Assembly (NCBI GenBank): GCA_050013075.1
Contig: JBEKFZ010000154.1
Span: forward strand, 1 to 7,064
DNA: 7,064 nt
Origin: JBEKIK01 sp050013075
GTDB taxonomy: Bacteria > Planctomycetota > Planctomycetia > Pirellulales > Thermoguttaceae
Direction: 5' to 3'
Position numbers and translations under genes: made by a program. Below, piece by piece: positions 1 to 5,547 of the stretch. Position 1 is the first letter of the stretch. The number at the start of each line of letters is the position of its first letter. The notes under the pieces are model-generated. The model searched no databases, had not been told where the DNA came from, and saw nothing but the letters and a program-made list of their open reading frames with translations.

Positions 1-161
1 TGCACCGCCTGAATGACGTTGGCCATGGTAAAAGTCTTGCCCGAACCGGTTACGCCCATCAAAACCTGATTTTTTTTACCGGCCTGCAGCCCGGCTATCA
101 AGGCTTCGATGGCCTGGGGTTGATCTCCGGCGGGCTGAAATGGGCTGACTAGTTGGAACAC
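1..161 (-). CDS. uvrB: UvrB, excinuclease ABC subunit B (N-terminal part, cut by left edge)
   Basis: UvrB is the DNA-damage verification helicase-like subunit of UvrABC nucleotide excision repair. It receives DNA from UvrA and recruits UvrC. The visible 53 residues match the family N-terminus: an FxPxGDQPxAI segment (residues 8-18) is followed by a Walker A motif GVTGSGKT (residues 36-43) and TMANVI. The rest of the protein lies outside the window. The GTG at 161-159 is chosen as the start because an in-frame TAA lies six codons upstream with no ATG between them, and the distance to the GDQP motif fits known UvrB proteins. No clear ribosome binding site is seen; the leader is C-rich because of the repeat at 169-200. 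The gene follows the comEA-like gene in the same direction after a 68-nt gap, so co-transcription is possible but not shown. Confidence 0.95.
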   Translation of the reverse strand, partial: MFQLVSPFQPAGDQPQAIEALIAGLQAGKKNQVLMGVTGSGKTFTMANVIQAV

Positions 162-168
162 GAGACTT

Positions 169-200
169 GGGGATAGGGATTAGGGATTGGGGATTAGGAG
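169..200 (+). repeat. G-rich heptamer array (GGGATTA-like), G-quadruplex motif
   Basis: Four runs of three or four G at 169-172, 176-178, 183-185 and 189-192, plus GG at 197-198, are separated by ATA, ATTA, ATT and ATTA. The unit is close to GGGATTA with period about 7. It satisfies the usual G3+N1-7 rule for an intramolecular quadruplex on the plus strand, which is the template strand for uvrB. The array ends 7 bases from the uvrB GTG. Quadruplex formation is inferred from the pattern only. Confidence 0.7.
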
Positions 201-229
201 ATTGTTTTCCCAACAATTATATCCATGCT

Positions 230-640
230 TCACTTGCTTGTCGGTTTTTTTTCTTTTGGCAATGGCGGCAAGTAGGGGCGGAGGCGTTCCATTGTCTTGG
301 GGCCAATGCCCTTCACGTTGCGCAGCTCCTCCGGCTCGGCAAAGGGGCCGGCGGTTTGTCGGGTTTCTATAATCCGCCGTGCGCGCGTATCGCCGATGCC
401 AGGCAACTGGTTCAATTCAGGTTCATCGGCAGTGTTGATATCAACCTGGAAGTGGGCCGTGCGCTGTTGGGCCTGATCGGCTTCGGCCAATCTATTCCCA
501 GGGCCGTTTTTGGAAATCCACCAGCCCCCAATCGCCGCCAAGGCCAACAGCACCAACGCCGCCACAACCGATTGATCGGCACGCCGCAACAACCAGGGGC
601 TAGGCTTTAGAGGCGAGGGGCGCGGGGCGTGGAATGACAT
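230..640 (-). CDS. ComEA-like helix-hairpin-helix DNA-binding protein, membrane-anchored
   Basis: This 136-residue protein has a short basic N-terminus, one membrane segment (about residues 24-43, ending GGWWIS), a linker, and a tandem helix-hairpin-helix domain at about 66-124. The domain shows VDINTADEPELNQLPGIG (66-83), then ARRIIETR, then an ELRNVKGIG hairpin (105-113) and KTMERLRPYL. The two GIG hairpins are the non-sequence-specific DNA-contacting elements of the ComEA family. ComEA proteins bind incoming double-stranded DNA during natural transformation, and the membrane anchor plus outside domain agrees with this. Many bacteria also carry ComEA-like proteins with unproven roles, so the function is inferred. 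The ATG at 640 gives a normal anchor; the stop is TGA at 232-230. No strong Shine-Dalgarno sequence precedes it. A type IV filament operon lies 1.6 kb away on the other strand, which is compatible with a DNA-uptake role. Confidence 0.85.
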   Translation of the reverse strand: MSFHAPRPSPLKPSPWLLRRADQSVVAALVLLALAAIGGWWISKNGPGNRLAEADQAQQRTAHFQVDINTADEPELNQLPGIGDTRARRIIETRQTAGPFAEPEELRNVKGIGPKTMERLRPYLPPLPKEKKPTSK

Positions 641-720
641 AATTATAATGAATTAAGGTTGGGCGTTGCTATAATTCCATATTTAATTGTATCAAGTATA
701 ATGGTTTTGACTAACTTATG
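641..720. promoter_or_regulatory. AT-rich divergent intergenic region with -10-like hexamers
   Basis: This stretch separates the divergent comEA-like and nadC genes and is much more AT-rich than its surroundings. Exact TATAAT hexamers occur on the plus strand at 644-649, 670-675 and 697-702. On the minus strand, TTGATA followed 16 bases later by TATAGC is the best promoter-like pair toward comEA. No convincing -35 partner is seen for the plus-strand hexamers, so individual promoters cannot be assigned. Confidence 0.35.
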
Positions 721-775
721 CCATCGGTGCAATTAAACTGCTGTCCAAGAATAACTTTGGAGTGTGCAAGGCAAG

Positions 776-838
776 GGGCCCTCACCCCCGGCCCCTCTCC
801 CGCGACCAACCTTCGGTCGGTGCCCGGAGAGGGGAGTA
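776..838. repeat. Dispersed palindromic repeat of the CCCTCACCCCC..CCCCTCTCC type
   Basis: A 9-bp perfect stem pairs CCCCTCTCC (792-800) with GGAGAGGGG (826-834). An inner stem pairs 805-811 with 815-821 around a TTC loop, with one mismatch. The leading CTCACCCCCGGCCCCTCTCC text is a kind of intergenic element I recognise as dispersed in many large environmental genomes, where it is often mistranslated as a proline-rich peptide. Only one copy is in the window. It lies between the promoter-like AT-rich segment and the nadC start, so it would be transcribed as part of the nadC leader if transcription begins upstream. Confidence 0.6.
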
Positions 839-868
839 ATACTTGGACAGACGCTAAAATCCGCGATT

Positions 869-872
869 GGAG
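869..872 (+). promoter_or_regulatory. Ribosome binding site deciding the nadC start
   Basis: GGAG lies 8 bases before the GTG at 881 and supports that codon over the ATG at 920, before which only a weak GGGAC is seen. Confidence 0.5.
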
Positions 873-880
873 CCAAGTAC

Positions 881-1810
881 GTGAAAAAAGAATTTCACCA
901 ATGCCAATGGGACGACCTTATGCAGACAGATTGGCAAGCACTGCTGCGATTGGCGATCGATGAGGATTTGGGCCGTGCCGGCGATTTGACGACTTGTTCG
1001 CTTGTTCCTCGGAATGCCGTTGGCCAGGCTTCGATTATGTCAAGACAACCGGGCGTGGTTGCCGGTTTGTCCGGAGTGAGAACCGCATTGGCCGCCGTCA
1101 ATCAAAATCTTAACTGGTCGCCTGAAACAAGCGACGGTCAAACCATAAAGCAGGGGCAGCGCATGGGCATCATCCGCGGACCGGCACAAGGCTTGTTTGC
1201 CGTCGAACGGCCGCTGTTGAATTTTCTCGGCCGGCTGTCGGGCATCGCCACCTTGACGCGCGCGTATGTCGATGCCGTGGCCGGGACCGGAGCGCGGGTC
1301 TTCGACACCCGAAAAACCATTCCCGGATGGCGCCGGCTGGAAAAGTATGCCGTGCGATGCGGCGGAGGATGGAATCATCGCGGCGGGTTGTTCGAGTCCG
1401 TGCTCATCAAAGACAATCATCTGGCCTGGGGAGCGAATTCTCTTGGGGAAACTTCACGCTACACGCCGGCCGAAGCGGTGTTGCGCGCGCGGCGTTATAT
1501 TGCCGAACACGAGGCAAAAAACGATCCTTCCGCGATAATAATCGAAGCGGAAGTCGACACCCTGGAACAACTCGAACAGGTCTTGCCCGCCGCACCGGAT
1601 ATCATTTTGCTGGATAATATGTCCGTCGAGCAACTCCGCAAGGCGGTCGCGCGCCGCAATAAAATAAATCCAAATGTGGAACTTGAGGCCTCGGGAGGCG
1701 TTACGCTTTCCAGCGTTCGGCAAATTGCCGAAACCGGAATCGAGCGGATCAGCGTCGGGGCGCTTACGCACTCGCCGGCCGCGTTGGATTTCGCTCTGGA
1801 TTGGATATAG
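881..1810 (+). CDS. nadC: Quinolinate phosphoribosyltransferase (decarboxylating), NadC
   Basis: NadC converts quinolinate and phosphoribosyl pyrophosphate to nicotinate mononucleotide, CO2 and pyrophosphate, the step where de novo NAD synthesis enters the pyridine nucleotide pool, in the cytoplasm. Family motifs are present in order (numbered from GTG 881): EDL..GDLT near the N-terminus, ERPLLNFLGRLSGIAT (109-124), DTRKTIPGWR (142-151), KYAVRCGGGWNHRGGL (155-170), LIKDNH (175-180), ILLDNM (242-247), EASGGV (269-274) and SVGAL (291-295). These supply the phosphate- and quinolinate-binding residues, so the enzyme looks intact. I chose GTG 881 (309 residues) because GGAG at 869-872 sits 8 bases upstream and the extra residues (KKEFHQCQWDD) resemble N-termini I recall for related proteins. 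ATG 920 (296 residues) is the alternative and lacks a good ribosome binding site. An upstream ATG at 764 would read through the dispersed repeat and is unlikely. It appears monocistronic. Confidence 0.95.
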   Translation: MKKEFHQCQWDDLMQTDWQALLRLAIDEDLGRAGDLTTCSLVPRNAVGQASIMSRQPGVVAGLSGVRTALAAVNQNLNWSPETSDGQTIKQGQRMGIIRGPAQGLFAVERPLLNFLGRLSGIATLTRAYVDAVAGTGARVFDTRKTIPGWRRLEKYAVRCGGGWNHRGGLFESVLIKDNHLAWGANSLGETSRYTPAEAVLRARRYIAEHEAKNDPSAIIIEAEVDTLEQLEQVLPAAPDIILLDNMSVEQLRKAVARRNKINPNVELEASGGVTLSSVRQIAETGIERISVGALTHSPAALDFALDWI

Positions 1811-1832
1811 TGCCTATTCCAAAACAATATTC

Positions 1833-1927
1833 GTCATTCTGAGCGAAGCGAAGAATCTAGAAGAACCCAATGGCAAAAATGGGTAAATGGGGCTGCAACC
1901 GAGATCCTTCACTTCGTTCAGGATGAC
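1833..1927. repeat. Long imperfect inverted repeat (MITE-like dispersed element)
   Basis: The left arm (1833-1858, beginning GTCATTCTGAGCGAAGCGAA) and the right arm (1902-1927) match as inverted repeats at 22 of 26 positions by direct comparison. The 43-base centre contains a further small stem (accca 1865-1869 with tgggt 1880-1884), so the whole element can fold as one long hairpin. The arm sequence is a dispersed intergenic motif that I recognise from many environmental bacterial genomes. It begins 22 bases after the nadC stop and could act as a 3' structure for that mRNA. No transposase is present, so any mobility would be non-autonomous. Confidence 0.7.
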
Positions 1928-2185
1928 TTTTGGGATGGGCTCATAATGTATCGAAGCATGGTTGCCGGATGCCAACATCGCGGCCGTTGTCGAGTTGCCT
2001 TGATTCATCACGTGTGGCAATTTGGCAACAATGCCATTCATTGTACCGATTATTTTGGCGGATTTAATCGGTATCTTCGTGTATTTCCAATAAAGATACG
2101 GGCACCGGAGTGCGTGATTTGACTCCCCGCAAGTCAAATCTATAGTTCACATGAACCGGGGCCATGTAAATGGGCTTCGGTCTAG
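1928..2185. other. Non-coding stretch with several hairpins; function unknown
   Basis: No convincing gene is seen in the region between nadC and the pilus operon. A minus-strand frame running from about 2137 into the dispersed repeat has no recognised domain. Three inverted repeats stand out. GTTGCC 1994-1999 pairs with GGCAAC 2024-2029. TACCGATTA 2044-2052 pairs with TAATCGGTA 2065-2073 (9 bp, 12-base loop). GATTTGACT 2116-2124 pairs with AGTCAAATC 2132-2140 (9 bp, 7-base loop). Together with the terminator-like stem that follows, this could be a structured leader or small RNA. I could not match it to a known RNA family. Confidence 0.4.
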
Positions 2186-2236
2186 GGCACGGCGGGGAAA
2201 GCTGGGAGCTAGAGGGGACCTTGCCGTGCCTTTTTT
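2186..2236 (+). terminator. Intrinsic-terminator-like hairpin before the pilus operon
   Basis: GGCACGGC (2186-2193) pairs perfectly with GCCGTGCC (2223-2230) and is followed at once by six T (2231-2236). The 29-base loop can hold a small inner stem, AGCT 2200-2203 with AGCT 2207-2210. The loop is longer than usual, so strength is uncertain. It ends 38 bases before the first pseudopilin ATG, so it either ends an upstream transcript or acts as an attenuator in the operon leader. Confidence 0.55.
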
Positions 2237-2274
2237 ATTTGTTGTTCTCGGATATCCAATAAATTCATACACCC

Positions 2275-2886
2275 ATGAATTGCCGATCCATCGCCAGACG
2301 CCGACGTAGCACGTCCGCTTTTACCATGGTGGAAGCGATATTGGCCATTACCATCGCGGCATTGGCGGGCAGCGTCTTGTTGTTGGGCACGACCACGTCG
2401 CTGGAAACGACCAGAAAAAGCATGTACGCCGCGATTGCCCGCGGCATGGCCCAACAATTAATGGACGAAATCGTCGGTTGCAGATATTTTGAATCGGGCG
2501 GGAATCCTTATTCCACGGTTCTAGGGCCGGAAACCGGGGAGACAACGGGCGGCACGCGGCAATTGTTCGACGACAGCGACGATTATAACGGCCTGCGCAC
2601 TAAACCGCCCAAGGATTTTTACGGAATCGCCCTGGGCAAGGACGACGGCGCGGGCGGCCAGCGGAACACGCTGTTCCAGGTTCCCGCCGGTTTTCTCGAC
2701 AATTGGCAACAAGAGGTGGACGTTTATTATGTAAGCGAGTCTAATCTGAGCACCAAGTTGGCCACGGGGCAGACAAGCGATTATCGCGTGGTTGAGGTTC
2801 GCATTACGTATATTGATCCGGTCCAAGGAAGTCTGTTACTTGCCAGCCTCAAACGAGTGTTATCCTATGTCCCGCCGATGCAATAA
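2275..2886 (+). CDS. Type IV filament minor pseudopilin, PilV/GspI/MshD-like
   Basis: This 203-residue protein has a basic leader (MNCRSIARRRRSTSA), then FTMVEAILAITIAALAGSVL, the class III prepilin signal: cleavage expected between Ala15 and Phe16, Glu20 at +5, and a hydrophobic N-terminal helix (about 16-40). The residue before the cleavage site is Ala instead of the usual Gly. After the helix come AQQLMDEIVGCRY and an acidic FDDSDDYNGL segment, a combination I associate with MshD/PilV-like minor pilins. Its place as first gene before a GspJ-like and a GspK-like gene suggests the GspI position of a tip complex; it is longer than typical GspI. After processing it would sit in the inner membrane and take part in filament priming. 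The ATG at 2275 is preceded in frame by TAA and has no clear ribosome binding site. The 3' end overlaps the next gene by 20 bases. Confidence 0.85.
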   Translation: MNCRSIARRRRSTSAFTMVEAILAITIAALAGSVLLLGTTTSLETTRKSMYAAIARGMAQQLMDEIVGCRYFESGGNPYSTVLGPETGETTGGTRQLFDDSDDYNGLRTKPPKDFYGIALGKDDGAGGQRNTLFQVPAGFLDNWQQEVDVYYVSESNLSTKLATGQTSDYRVVEVRITYIDPVQGSLLLASLKRVLSYVPPMQ

Positions 2887-3718
2887 ATATCCAGTATTGA
2901 CTTCATGGCATGCCGAATTGTCCGGGCATTTAAGCGGTTTAACCTTGTTGGAACTGCTCCTTGCAATGTCGATTTTGGCCATGGTTGTGGGAATGTTGGC
3001 TGGATTGGCCAATACGGCGGAACAGGGATTTGAATACAGCGAAGGCTACGGCGCCGCCACGCAGCACGCCCAGGTGGTGCTGGATCGCATTACACGGGCA
3101 ATTTACGGGGCCACGGCCAACGAGCAATTCCCCGGGTGCATCGTGGTCGCCGAAACAGTCAGTAATTGGCGTTATCCGGACACGCTGGTCGTATGGCGTC
3201 CCAGCGGCACGGCGGCGGCCCCCAGCGGACTGCCGGAGTATTGCGAATTGGTCATCTATTGTCCACATCCGAGTAATCCCAATCTGTTGGTGGAGATCAC
3301 GGCGCCCGCTGATACGCGGACCGTCCCGGCCATAACGGACACCTCCACCTGGTTAAGCCAAATCGCGGCGATCAAGACAAATTCTCAATCGAAGATTGTG
3401 ACTCTTACCAATTTGCTGCGATCTTGTCCGATTGCCTCGACCACCGGTTCGCCGAAGCGCGGAGCGGTGCGATTCGAAACCCGTCTTCGACCGTCGCAAG
3501 ACGATTGGAGCAACTATAAGGCTAGTCTGGTTAATTGGAAGGACCTGCCGTGGATGCAAGGATTTTACGGATGGCAGACCGGAATGCGCCAGGTTTGGGT
3601 GCGGATGGAGTTGCAACTCATCCCGCAAGCGCCCAACGGCTCGGCAACCGCCGCAAACCTGGTGCCGGTCCCCTTTTTCGGATCGGCGTCGTTATATTAC
3701 CAAATGCATCGTCAATAA
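2867..3718 (+). CDS. Type IV filament minor pseudopilin, PilW/GspJ-like
   Basis: This 283-residue protein has a canonical prepilin signal after a 24-residue leader: LSG|LTLLELLLAMSILAMVVGM, with cleavage at Gly24/Leu25 and Glu29 at +5. The hydrophobic helix runs to about residue 45 and is followed by GLANTAEQGFEYSEGYGAATQHAQVVLDRI, a helical continuation typical of PilW/GspJ pseudopilins. The remainder is a secreted globular domain I do not recognise in detail. It is larger than classical GspJ (about 200 residues). The start at ATG 2867 is chosen because it gives a normal leader; the same frame is open back to 2792, but that would put 25 additional unlikely residues ahead of it. It overlaps the preceding gene by 20 bases, which suggests translational coupling, and is followed after 11 bases by the GspK-like gene. 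J- and K-type pseudopilins usually contact each other at the filament tip. Confidence 0.85.
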   Translation: MSRRCNKYPVLTSWHAELSGHLSGLTLLELLLAMSILAMVVGMLAGLANTAEQGFEYSEGYGAATQHAQVVLDRITRAIYGATANEQFPGCIVVAETVSNWRYPDTLVVWRPSGTAAAPSGLPEYCELVIYCPHPSNPNLLVEITAPADTRTVPAITDTSTWLSQIAAIKTNSQSKIVTLTNLLRSCPIASTTGSPKRGAVRFETRLRPSQDDWSNYKASLVNWKDLPWMQGFYGWQTGMRQVWVRMELQLIPQAPNGSATAANLVPVPFFGSASLYYQMHRQ

Positions 3719-3729
3719 AGCACCTGAAT

Positions 3730-5256
3730 ATGTTCCACATGCTCGATAGATCGCCGTCGTCCGTGCCTTGCGGCCGGTATAGGCCGGGAAATTACCGGCG
3801 CCGCCGCGGCGTGGCCGTGTTTCTGGTGCTGCTGCTTATCACGTTAACGCTTGCACTCTCTTATGCGGCGATACGAACGCAGAGTATGGCGTTTATGGTG
3901 CAAAGAAATTCCGACCGCCGGGCCATTGCTCAACAAACCGCGGTAACCGGCATGACGATGGCTCTGAAAAAAATGCAAAACAGCAGTTGGGCTGGTTTTG
4001 GGTCAACTTTGACCGGCACGCTCTCGACCTCGGAAAGTTTCACCGCAACCTACACCTTTGGCGATGCGTCGCTGACATCCAGCAGTTCTGACTATAATGA
4101 TTATCCGTTTAGGGGCACGATATCGGTGACGGGCAAATCCATCGATCCGATCAATCCGCAGAGCGTCACCACTTACCAGATTTCCGCAGTGGTTCGTCTT
4201 GTCCCGCGGCAAGTGAGCACGGAACCGTCGGATTGGAGCACGATGCGACAGTATATGGTGTATCAAACCGCTGCACAGCCATTCGAGATCGACATTCCTT
4301 GCCAGATGTCGGGACCGGTGCGGATTCAAGGCGCGTTGAAAATCGCGCCGGATTACCCGGACACAACCTCTTCTTGGGCGAGTTATCTAAGCGACTTGAA
4401 CTCGATGCGTTCCGGCGGGTATTCGGACGATAGACCGTTTACCAGTACCGTGCGTTATGTCAGCAGCACAATTGACAGCACCGAGTTGACCGCGTTAACG
4501 TCGTATTTAGGGGTAACGGCCTCGTCGCTTGCCGCGGCCACGGCCGGCAGCGATTGGGTGCAACCCAACAGCTTTTCCACATATCAGATCTATCCCGGGG
4601 GACCGACTTATTCCATCCCGCTGGTATCTAACAATCTCCAGTCGGTCACCTTCGGCCCGGACCCATTGACCAATCCGCTGGGTATATTTTATTACAACGG
4701 CGACCTGACGATAAAAAGTAACGTGACTATTAACGGTTCGCTGTTCTGCAAAGGCAATCTCACACTTGCCGGCGCCAATATCTGTTTTAATCCGGTCGAA
4801 CTACCGGGCTTATTCGGCGCGGGCACGTCTATCCGGCTGCCGGCGATCATTTGCAAGAACTTAACCGTAAACTCGACGGTTAGTTCCAGCAGCATCAAGG
4901 GATTGGTCGCCGTTTTTAACACCTTCACGATAGCATCGGCTTCTGAATCGCAAACCTTCGGCATCACCGGCCGCGTCATAAGCAAGATTTTTTACATCAA
5001 CCAGCGCACTCCTTGGGATTCGATCAATTGGACTAACTACTACTATTATTTTCTGCTGCAGCGGTACTACGGGATACCGTATTTTCCGGTATATATGGGC
5101 AATAACAGCCGAAATCCAAAACCGCTATTGACCATTCAGCCCGATACTACTTCTATTACTTATCATTGGCCCACTCCCAACGCCTCGGTTTTAGCGATCA
5201 ATTCCATCGACGGGGCACTACGTTGGGAAATTGTTAAATGGACCGAAACCCCTTAA
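3730..5256 (+). CDS. Large PilX/GspK-like pilus assembly protein with beta-rich repeat segment
   Basis: This protein has 508 residues from ATG 3730 (ATG 3739 is an alternative). A basic leader ending YRRRRG is followed by VAVFLVLLLITLTLALSYAA (28-47), a membrane helix that continues as an amphipathic helix to about residue 86. The RRG|VAVF arrangement resembles GspK and PilX, and like GspK it lacks Glu at +5 (Leu instead), a feature of tip-capping pseudopilins. The long ectodomain is rich in Ser, Thr and Asn. Residues about 321-352 (YYNGDLTIKSNVTINGSLFC and onward) show short GxLTI/NVTINGSL/GNLTL strands like a bactofilin or beta-helix turn. A tyrosine-rich stretch NYYYYFLLQRYYG lies at 436-448. 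It probably acts as a non-standard minor pilin at the filament base or tip. No clear ribosome binding site is seen apart from AAAG at 3717-3720. The start further upstream in this frame would overlap the preceding gene by almost 200 bases and is rejected. Confidence 0.8.
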   Translation: MFHMLDRSPSSVPCGRYRPGNYRRRRGVAVFLVLLLITLTLALSYAAIRTQSMAFMVQRNSDRRAIAQQTAVTGMTMALKKMQNSSWAGFGSTLTGTLSTSESFTATYTFGDASLTSSSSDYNDYPFRGTISVTGKSIDPINPQSVTTYQISAVVRLVPRQVSTEPSDWSTMRQYMVYQTAAQPFEIDIPCQMSGPVRIQGALKIAPDYPDTTSSWASYLSDLNSMRSGGYSDDRPFTSTVRYVSSTIDSTELTALTSYLGVTASSLAAATAGSDWVQPNSFSTYQIYPGGPTYSIPLVSNNLQSVTFGPDPLTNPLGIFYYNGDLTIKSNVTINGSLFCKGNLTLAGANICFNPVELPGLFGAGTSIRLPAIICKNLTVNSTVSSSSIKGLVAVFNTFTIASASESQTFGITGRVISKIFYINQRTPWDSINWTNYYYYFLLQRYYGIPYFPVYMGNNSRNPKPLLTIQPDTTSITYHWPTPNASVLAINSIDGALRWEIVKWTETP

Positions 5257-5260
5257 TACG

Positions 5261-5266
5261 AAAGGA
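5261..5266 (+). promoter_or_regulatory. Ribosome binding site of the 80-residue gene
   Basis: AAAGGA lies 8 bases before ATG 5275. It is the clearest Shine-Dalgarno match among the pseudopilin genes, suggesting that this small product is translated independently of its upstream neighbour. Confidence 0.6.
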
Positions 5267-5274
5267 TATATGTC

Positions 5275-5517
5275 ATGAATCGCCCGTTTAGATGGGGATT
5301 GCTGCTGGCCGGCATCGTTGTATGTTGTTGCGTGCTAAGCTTTTATCAGACGACCAGTGCGCAACCCCCCCAGGCCAGGGAGCCCTTTGCCAATCCGGTG
5401 GAACAACGGATGGACATGATCAAAGTGCTTACGGAAATCCGCGATCAAATCAAAGAACAAAACGCCTTGCTGCGCTCCGGCGAGTTGAAAGTGATTGTGG
5501 TTACACCGAAAAAGTAA
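5275..5517 (+). CDS. Small membrane-anchored or secreted protein of unknown function in the pilus operon
   Basis: This 80-residue protein is not assigned to any named family. The N-terminus is a signal-peptide or anchor-like segment: MNRPFRW, then a hydrophobic stretch about 8-23 (LLLAGIVVCCCVLSF, with three consecutive Cys), then TTSAQPP, where a signal peptidase I site after Ala29 is possible. The rest is a predicted amphipathic helix (about 41-67, VEQRMDMIKVLTEIRDQIKE and NALLRSG) ending in a short strand-like KVIVV. The helix pattern suggests a coiled coil that could pair with another envelope protein. It starts 18 bases after the GspK-like gene and ends 30 bases before the GspH-like gene, all on one strand, so it is probably part of the same operon. 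A role in filament assembly is inferred from position only. The good ribosome binding site and in-frame intact sequence argue that it is real. Confidence 0.75.
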   Translation: MNRPFRWGLLLAGIVVCCCVLSFYQTTSAQPPQAREPFANPVEQRMDMIKVLTEIRDQIKEQNALLRSGELKVIVVTPKK

Positions 5518-5547
5518 GAAATGAGATGAACCAAAGTAAATTCCGCC

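Noticed and set aside
167..610. Long plus-strand open frame opposite the comEA-like gene
   Set aside because: It is antisense to a clear helix-hairpin-helix protein and has no recognisable motif; it also begins in the G-rich repeat.
764..880. Extension of NadC upstream to ATG 764
   Set aside because: It would add 39 residues translated from the palindromic repeat, unlike any NadC N-terminus; no ribosome binding site was seen for it.
718..963. Open frame reading LTPGPSPATNLRSVPGEG
   Set aside because: This is the translation of the dispersed hairpin repeat joined to the nadC 5' end in a wrong frame.
1814..2137. Minus-strand frame of 107 codons between nadC and the pilus operon
   Set aside because: It begins only with TTG inside a hairpin, ends through the dispersed inverted repeat, and has no domain I recognise. 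A decayed gene cannot be excluded.
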